Shown one piece after another: positions 58,308-64,000 of a stretch of DNA of 64,000 nucleotides. The stretch is from the NCBI RefSeq assembly GCF_029168945.1, contig NC_083605.1, forward strand, positions 41,644,659-41,708,658. The letters are read 5' to 3'. Source of the stretch: Cannabis sativa. Its lineage: Eukaryota > Streptophyta > Magnoliopsida > Rosales > Cannabaceae. Positions within the stretch are counted from its first letter, which is position 1, and each line of letters opens with the position of its first letter. The position numbers and the translations under genes are program-made. Under the pieces are notes generated by a model, which was given only the letters and a program-made list of their open reading frames with translations, ran no database searches and had not been told where the DNA came from.

Positions 58308-61300
58308 CTATGGTCTTATTCCGAAGGACTTTATCCTTTCTGGCTGTTCCTCATAGGTCATGTCTGGCTGAAGCTGAAGACTCTCATAACTGAGTATATG
58401 AGAGGGGTCTGAAACGTATTTTCTCAACATTGAGACATGGAATACGTTGTGCACTGCTGATAAGGCTGGAGGCAATGCTAACCGATATGCCACTTGACCT
58501 ATCTTCTCGAGAATCTCGAAAGGTCCTGTAAATCTAGGGCATAACTTGCCTCTTTTCCCGAAACGTTTAATCCCCTTCATCGGAGATACTCGCAAAAACA
58601 CATGTTCCCCTACTTGGAACTCAACATCTCTGCGCTTCGGATCTGCGTAACTCTTCTGTCTGCTCTGTGAGGTAAGCATTCTAGCTTTTATCTTCTCTAT
58701 CGCCTCATTGGTCCGCTGTACTGACTCTGGACCCAGGTATTTCCTCTCCCCTGTCTCATCCCAGTGGATAGGGGATCTACATTTTCTACCGTACAACAGT
58801 TCATAGGGAGCCATCCCTATCGTACTCTGATAACTGTTGTTGTAAGAGAATTCTATCAACGGTAGATACTTACTCCATGAGCCTTCAAAGTCCATAACAC
58901 AGGCTCTCAACATATCCTCTAATATCTGAATTGTCCTTTCGGACTGACCATCTGTCTGAGGATGGAATGCTGTACTGAATTTTAGCTTTGTACCCATTGC
59001 CCGTTGCAAACTTTGCCAAAATTTGGAGGTGAATTTCAGATCCCTCTCCGAAACTATAGACTTCGGTACCCCGTGAAGTCTTACTATCTCTCTAATGTAC
59101 AGTTCTGCCAACTGATCCACTGAAAATGTTGTTCTGACCGACAGAAAATGAGCAGATTTCGTAAATCGATCCACCACTATCCAGATGGAATCATACAACC
59201 CCGTGGTCCTAGGTAACCCGACCACAAAATCCATCGTAATATCTTCCCATTTCCATTCTGGTAGGGTTAGAGGCTGCAACAACCCTGCTGGTCTTTGATG
59301 TTCAGCCTTAATCTGCTGACATGTGAGGCATCTCGATACGAATTCTACCAAATTCTTCTTCATACCGTTCCACCAGAAGTACGGTTTCAAATCTTGGTAC
59401 ATCTTGGTGGTGCCGGGATGCAGAGAATACGGAGTAGAATGAGCCTCCTCAAAGATCTCGTTTCTAAGTTCCACACTGCTCGAAACACAAACCCTTGCTT
59501 TATACAAAAGCATCCCACTATCTGACACTGAAAAGTCCTTGGCTTGACCAGCCAACACCTCATCTCGGATTTTCACTAACTCCGGATCTGTCATCTGAGC
59601 GACCTTTATTCTTTCTAATAGGTCAGATTGCAGCGTTAAGTTGTGAAGCTGACCTACCACAAACTCAATGCTGGATCTAACCATATCCTCTGCTAGCTGA
59701 GGTGAGATCTGAATCATATTAGCTACTTGCCAGGGACCCTTTCTGCTCAGGGCGTCGGCCACTACATTGGCTTTTCCGGGATGATAGAGGATCTCGCAAT
59801 CGTAATCCTTCACTAATTCCAACCAACGCCTTTGTCTCATGTTCAAATCTTTCTGAGTAAAGAAATACTTGAGACTTTTATGGTCGGTATAGATCTCGCA
59901 CTTCTCCCCATAAAGGTAATGCCGCCAAATCTTCAGTGCAAAAACCACTGCGGCCAATTCTAGATCATGAGTCGGGTATCGCTGTTCATAATCCTTTAAC
60001 TGACGGGAGGCATAAGCGATAACCCGGTCGTCTTGCATCAATATACACCCCAAACCCTGTTTGGATGCGTCACAGTAGACTACGAACTTCTCTTTGTCCG
60101 AAGGCAAGGCTAGTACCGGTGCAGTAATCAATCTCTGTTTCAGCTCCTGAAAGCTAGCTTCGCACTTATCTGACCAAATAAACCGCTGATTCTTCTTTGT
60201 AAGCTCGGTTAGGGGCATTGAAATTTTGGAGAACCCCTCCACGAACCTACGGTAGTACCCAGCTAATCCCAAGAAGCTTCTGATCTCTGTCACTGTCTTC
60301 GGTCTCGGCCAATCCCTGACGGATTCAATCTTCCCGGGATCCACCTTGATCCCATCTTTACTCACAATGTGCCCTAGGAAGGACACCTGAGACAACCAGA
60401 ACTTACATTTCTTGAACTTGGCATAAAGCCTATGTTCTCGAAGCCGTTGCAGTACCATCTGAAGATGTAACTCATGCTCCTCTTCTGATTGAGAGTACAC
60501 GAGGATGTCGTCGATAAACACAATCACACAGATATCGAGGAAATCCTTGAATACTCTATTCATCAGGTCCATGAATGCTGCAGGAGCATTGGTTAGTCCG
60601 AATGACATAACCAGAAACTGGTAATGTCCATACCTAGTGCGGAAAGCCGTCTTTGGAATGTCCTCCTCTCGGATTCTCAACTGATGATAACCCGAACGGA
60701 GATCAATCTTAGAAAAGACCGTCTTCCCCTGAAGCTGATCGAACAAGTCGTCGATCCTAGGTAATGGATATTTATTCTTCACCGTCAGCTTGTTCAACTC
60801 CCTGTAGTCGATGCACATCCTCATAGATCCATCCTTCTTCTTGACGAACAAAACCGGGGCTCCCCAGGGTGACACACTGGGCCGAATGAACCCTATGTCA
60901 AGCAACCCTTGGAGCTGAATCTTTAATTCCTTAAGTTCAGCTGGAGCCATCCTATACGGGGCTTTGGAAACCGGATCCACCCCTGGTGCCAAGTCAATCA
61001 CGAAATCAATCTCCCGCTGAGGTGGTAACCCTGGAAGTTCTTCGGGAAAAACGTCCAAAAATTTCCGAACCACTTTGATGTCCTCTGGCCGAATGGTGTC
61101 TGGCCGAGTGGTGTCCACCACCACGGCCAGAAACCCTAAGCACCCGCCGTGCAACAATTCTCTCGCTGACATAGCCGAGATCACCGGGATCCGAGATCCC
61201 TGAACCGAACCCACAAAGACAAACGGTTCTTCACTTTCCGGTTGGAAGACCACCATCTTCCTTTTACAGTCAATGCTCGCCGAATATTTAGATAGGAAAT

Positions 61301-62846
61301 CCATTCCTAAAATAATATCAAATTCGACTAAGCTCATCTCTATCAGATCAGCGCTTAACTCTCTACCATCTATCCTGATCGGCATAGACCTAATCCACCT
61401 ATTGGAGATAACCAATTCTCCGCCAGGTAACAGGGTTCCAAACCCTGATTCATATCTATCAAAGGGTCTACCCAATTTACTAAAGACTCTGGCCGCCACA
61501 TAGGAATGTGTAGCCCCAGAATCAAACAGCACTGAATAAAGCGAGTTGTTAATAAAAAGCTGACCTTTGACAACTGATGGGCTGGCATCTGCATCAGCCT
61601 GCGTGATAGCGAACACCCTGGCTGGAGTGGGTATCGCTGGGGCTCTCGGTGCCTCTGGTCGGAGCTGGGGACATTCCCTTTTGAAGTGTCCGGGCATGCC
61701 ACGATGGAAGCATCCCTGACCTTTACACTCACCCCGATGGTGCCTCTTGCAGCTAGGGCACTCGGGATAGGAGAATCGGGTCTCAGTACCACCAGGACGA
61801 CTCCCTCTGTTCTGGTTCCCCTGGAACCTCTTGTTCTGACTCGAGCCACCGGAAGCAGTGGGTGCCCTCTTCCTCTGATCAATGGCTGAACCACTACTCC
61901 CCCTGCTATAGCCTGAAGCAGGAGGGGTAGGAGCCCCGCCACCAACCGGAGTACTGGCTGATTCTGACATGCACCCCACTGCGCCCTCAGCTCGCAGTGC
62001 CTTCTCCACCATCTGAGCATAGGTGGTGCTGTCGTCTGTGGTAATCATCAGATCATGCCTGATCTTGGGATTCAACCCGTCCAGATACTTCTCCTTCTTG
62101 CTGAAGTCGGTCGGCACAATTCCCGAGGCTAACCTCGCCAACCGATCAAACTGAGTAGTATACTCAGTGACGCTCATGTTCTCCCGCTGGGTCAGGTGAA
62201 CGAACTCTTTCCTCTTGGCGCTTCTGACCGCCTCATTGTAGTATTTTGCATTAAAGAGTTCCTGGAACCTCTCCCAGGTCATGGTGGTGACGTCATGGAT
62301 CTGAGACACCATGTCCCACCATACCAGGGCGTCCTCCTGGAACTGAAACGTGGCGCACACTACTTTGTCGTTACCGGTGACACCCATGAAATTCAGTATC
62401 TTGGTGATCACCGTCAGCCATTGCTCGACTTTCATTACGTCCGGACCTCCCAGGAATACCGGAGGTGCTTGCTTCCGGAACCGCTCATACAATGGTTCCA
62501 ATCTATGGACCGCCACCACTATCTCGGCCTGGGCAGCAGGGGCAGGTGCCACTGGAACTATGGGCACTGGAACTGCAGGAGTACCTTGCTGTCTCAACCT
62601 TTGAATCTTGAGGTCTTGTTCTTCGATCCGGGCTTGCATCTCTGCAAACCGTAACTCCCAGTTCGGGGCTCCCTGATCGGCTGGGGGAGCCTGGGCAGCC
62701 TGTGGCGGGTTCTCATCACCCCGGCCACGAGCCCTGCCTCGGAGACCTCTACCTCGGCCCCTAGCAGGTGGGGGAAACTGAGCTCCCTGTCCTTGGTTCG
62801 ACCCTACGGAGTTGCCCTGATTCCTGGTAGTCCGCCTGGCGTCCAT
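58308..62846 (-). CDS. Tekay gag-pol polyprotein, 1,512 codons, with altered key residues
   Basis: The longest open frame in the window, read from ATG at 62846. It encodes Gag and Pol of a Ty3/gypsy chromovirus in one frame. Gag has an Arg/Gly-rich N-terminus, a retrotransposon gag core (about residues 100-280), and a zinc knuckle reading [14 protein letters not shown], in which Arg382 replaces the second Cys found in D. Protease has D442-S-G. RT has FIDDILVYS with Asp779-780. RNase H begins [10 protein letters not shown] (Asp926). Integrase has an N-terminal zinc domain, Asp1206 and Glu1303, but residue 1267, the second catalytic position (D-35 residues-E spacing), is Glu instead of Asp. The frame ends early because of a 16-bp deletion relative to D at 58341/58342. 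This removes the chromodomain, remnants of which lie at 58307-58193. The frame is open, but the protein probably cannot complete a cycle. Confidence 0.9.
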   Translation of the reverse strand: MDARRTTRNQGNSVGSNQGQGAQFPPPARGRGRGLRGRARGRGDENPPQAAQAPPADQGAPNWELRFAEMQARIEEQDLKIQRLRQQGTPAVPVPIVPVAPAPAAQAEIVVAVHRLEPLYERFRKQAPPVFLGGPDVMKVEQWLTVITKILNFMGVTGNDKVVCATFQFQEDALVWWDMVSQIHDVTTMTWERFQELFNAKYYNEAVRSAKRKEFVHLTQRENMSVTEYTTQFDRLARLASGIVPTDFSKKEKYLDGLNPKIRHDLMITTDDSTTYAQMVEKALRAEGAVGCMSESASTPVGGGAPTPPASGYSRGSSGSAIDQRKRAPTASGGSSQNKRFQGNQNRGSRPGGTETRFSYPECPSCKRHHRGECKGQGCFHRGMPGHFKRECPQLRPEAPRAPAIPTPARVFAITQADADASPSVVKGQLFINNSLYSVLFDSGATHSYVAARVFSKLGRPFDRYESGFGTLLPGGELVISNRWIRSMPIRIDGRELSADLIEMSLVEFDIILGMDFLSKYSASIDCKRKMVVFQPESEEPFVFVGSVQGSRIPVISAMSARELLHGGCLGFLAVVVDTTRPDTIRPEDIKVVRKFLDVFPEELPGLPPQREIDFVIDLAPGVDPVSKAPYRMAPAELKELKIQLQGLLDIGFIRPSVSPWGAPVLFVKKKDGSMRMCIDYRELNKLTVKNKYPLPRIDDLFDQLQGKTVFSKIDLRSGYHQLRIREEDIPKTAFRTRYGHYQFLVMSFGLTNAPAAFMDLMNRVFKDFLDICVIVFIDDILVYSQSEEEHELHLQMVLQRLREHRLYAKFKKCKFWLSQVSFLGHIVSKDGIKVDPGKIESVRDWPRPKTVTEIRSFLGLAGYYRRFVEGFSKISMPLTELTKKNQRFIWSDKCEASFQELKQRLITAPVLALPSDKEKFVVYCDASKQGLGCILMQDDRVIAYASRQLKDYEQRYPTHDLELAAVVFALKIWRHYLYGEKCEIYTDHKSLKYFFTQKDLNMRQRRWLELVKDYDCEILYHPGKANVVADALSRKGPWQVANMIQISPQLAEDMVRSSIEFVVGQLHNLTLQSDLLERIKVAQMTDPELVKIRDEVLAGQAKDFSVSDSGMLLYKARVCVSSSVELRNEIFEEAHSTPYSLHPGTTKMYQDLKPYFWWNGMKKNLVEFVSRCLTCQQIKAEHQRPAGLLQPLTLPEWKWEDITMDFVVGLPRTTGLYDSIWIVVDRFTKSAHFLSVRTTFSVDQLAELYIREIVRLHGVPKSIVSERDLKFTSKFWQSLQRAMGTKLKFSTAFHPQTDGQSERTIQILEDMLRACVMDFEGSWSKYLPLIEFSYNNSYQSTIGMAPYELLYGRKCRSPIHWDETGERKYLGPESVQRTNEAIEKIKARMLTSQSRQKSYADPKRRDVEFQVGEHVFLRVSPMKGIKRFGKRGKLCPRFTGPFEILEKIGQVAYRLALPPALSAVHNVFHVSMLRKYVSDPSHILSYESLQLQPDMTYEEQPERIKSFGIRP

Positions 62847-63128
62847 CTAGTTAGAACCGCCTGCGAAACCAAGAGTTGGCATATCAGGTCGTATTCAAGG
62901 CGAGCTTACTAATGCCGCTTAATTTGGAAATTAAAAACGAAACATGCGCCTATTCTACTATCAGGCTACTAACATGCTTCCTAACAGGCTTTTCTTTTTC
63001 ATAACTGAATAAAATAAACTACTAAAGCAATAAAGGCTTACTGAACCGTGAATCGAGCTAACTGCTGATGATGATTGTACATGTCGTGACGATCTTTGGA
63101 AGACAACCTGGCGGCTCTGATACCAAAT
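62847..63128 (-). other. Tekay leader with primer-binding site
   Basis: On the minus strand TGGTATCAGAGCC (63125-63113) lies three bases after the Cassandra LTR. About 270 bp of leader leading to the ATG at 62846 follow. The leader is homologous to 35300-35562 of D, so from the primer site onward this is Tekay sequence. Confidence 0.8.
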
Positions 63129-63561
63129 TGTAACGTCCTCGCTTCAAGCCTCCATTGGGCCCTTACACCCACAGAATAAATGGCTCTTATACACGAGTAC
63201 GTCACTCTGGCTGCTTCATGGACTGACGACTGACCCTACAGACCAACACGAGTGTTTTCAGCGTGCTTTGTCCTCACTCACACGCATCCTGGGAAAACTT
63301 CCCAGGAGGTCACCCATCCTTAAATTGCTCCAAGCCAAGCACGCTTAATTGTGGAGTTCTTTCGAGATGGGCTACCGAAAAACAAGATGCACCTTGTTGA
63401 CATAGGTAGTACCAATCAATCCATTTAAGCCCTCTTCAACTGTGTAGTCCCATACCTACACAGTCTCAGAATCATCCCACTTGACCTTCCCCAGGCGGTG
63501 TGAGATTGCACAGCTTACCCGGTGTTTCCCCTTACGGATCACGGGATTACTGACTGTCACA
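63129..63561 (-). repeat. Cassandra-type LTR (5' copy)
   Basis: 433 bp, differing from the copy at 55441-55873 at one position by eye (T instead of C near 63348). The 5S-derived block is at 63297-63371. It ends on the plus strand at TGTCACA, followed by gaaag. Confidence 0.85.
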
Positions 63562-64000
63562 GAAAGTTTATTCCCTGATTTGTCAGTTCACTAAATTTAG
63601 ACTGACATGATAATCAGCGATAGGTATTCTTACACCTTGGATAAGTGTTATGTCCTTTCCAGGGCATTGTCAAAGTTTACCAGTATTAGATGTATGGGGT
63701 TACATCGGAAGGGACCGATATTGAACTTTCATTAGATATATTAAAATTTACCGTAATATCAATTCAATTCAATCACCCGTTGATCCTAGATCAAATGATC
63801 TTAATCCTGATATGATTAGGTTCGATCTCAAGCGTACTATACATGTTCTTTGATTTGTTAGTTAAGCCTACTTTTGGGTCAGGGCGATACGTACATTTTG
63901 GGAACATGATAGTGTAATTGAGTGGGAGCGCTAACATAAATATGGAGTCTATAACTTCTATAGGAATTTAGAAGTGAAACGATGATATCCTTCGAGCTTG
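63562..64000 (+). mobile_element. Right part of copia LTR of element J
   Basis: Aligns by eye with the LTR of C from about 24884 onward (GAAAGTTTATTCCC against ATAAAGTTTCCTAG, then the ATCGGAAGGGACCGATATTG block, then the GGGAACATGATAGTG block). It continues off the window. The first five bases gaaag repeat the end of the inverted fragment at 53300-53304, so the chimera entered this LTR. Confidence 0.82.

Larger units (their letters stand above)
55441..63561 (-). mobile_element. Chimeric element: Cassandra LTRs enclosing a Tekay internal region and LTR
   Basis: Minus-strand order: Cassandra LTR (63561-63129), Tekay primer-binding site, gag-pol and purine tract (63128-58173), Tekay LTR (58172-55947), Cassandra primer-binding site, short internal region and purine tract (55946-55874), Cassandra LTR (55873-55441). 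The two Cassandra LTRs are 433 bp each and differ at one base by eye. The Tekay segment sits exactly at the Cassandra LTR/primer-site junction. There both families share GTTACA, three spacer bases and TGGTATCAGAGCC. The outer flank gaaag (63562) pairs with ctttc at 53300, not with the local left flank gttag. Confidence 0.85.

Noticed and set aside
61370..62020. A 216-codon frame overlapping the Tekay gag in another phase
   Set aside because: It is a shifted reading of the Arg/Gly-rich gag. The equivalent frame appears in D at 36461-37036 only because the DNA is homologous.
63129..63561. The Cassandra LTR as the native LTR of the Tekay gag-pol
   Set aside because: The Tekay gag-pol ends at a 2.2-kb Tekay LTR with its own purine tract, and element D shows that the same internal region normally begins after such an LTR.

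Overview
The window looks like intergenic heterochromatin of a flowering plant, probably a eudicot, though I cannot name the species. Nearly every base belongs to LTR retrotransposons nested inside one another. I found no convincing host gene, tRNA, functional rRNA gene or CRISPR array. Plant origin rests on Tat/Ogre-type and Tekay-type (chromovirus) Ty3/gypsy elements, Ty1/copia elements with AT-rich leaders of about 2.6 kb, and a Cassandra-type LTR carrying a 5S rRNA-derived segment.

Layout. 1-1220: end of a divergent Tekay-like LTR on the minus strand. 1772-14006: a complete Tat-type element (called G), 12.2 kb, with 780-bp LTRs and a 5-bp target duplication (actat). It has a sense gag-pol with stops and a frameshift, and downstream of pol an antisense gene with TATA box, a 5' UTR intron and two coding introns. 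14012-20755: remains of a minus-strand copia element (F) with a recognisable gag but no recognisable pol, carrying a 2.4-kb tandem duplication. 20756 onward: a second Tat-type element (A), broken into pieces. Its gag is split by a copia element B (21763-49029, minus, duplication cgtgc). B is itself split by a copia deletion derivative C (24672-32606, duplication ttaat), which holds a solo gypsy LTR E (26215-28489, duplication ttctt), and by a Tekay element D (33054-42410, duplication gtctt). The nesting F > A > B > C > E is five levels deep.

Right end. The gag of A stops at 51065 at a Tekay solo LTR (H, 51066-53299). Its pol follows in reverse orientation (53520-55440). It is joined to a fragment of another copia LTR (J), whose other part lies at 63562-64000. 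Between them, on the minus strand, sits a chimera (55441-63561): Cassandra LTR, Tekay internal region with a 1,512-codon gag-pol frame, Tekay LTR, Cassandra internal region, Cassandra LTR. The target duplications of H and of the chimera are swapped (ctaac/ctttc and gttag/gaaag). This is what a 2.1-kb inversion between them would leave.

No element here looks competent to move by itself. G has three in-frame stops and a frameshift. D has many frameshifts, some of which may be consensus errors. B has a stop and an altered integrase residue. The long Tekay frame has an altered zinc knuckle, an altered integrase aspartate and a lost chromodomain frame. The observations most worth checking are the spliced antisense gene, the Cassandra-Tekay chimera, the swapped duplications, a 13-bp piece of target sequence copied to the inner side of an LTR of B, and covarying hairpins in copia leaders and Tekay LTRs.
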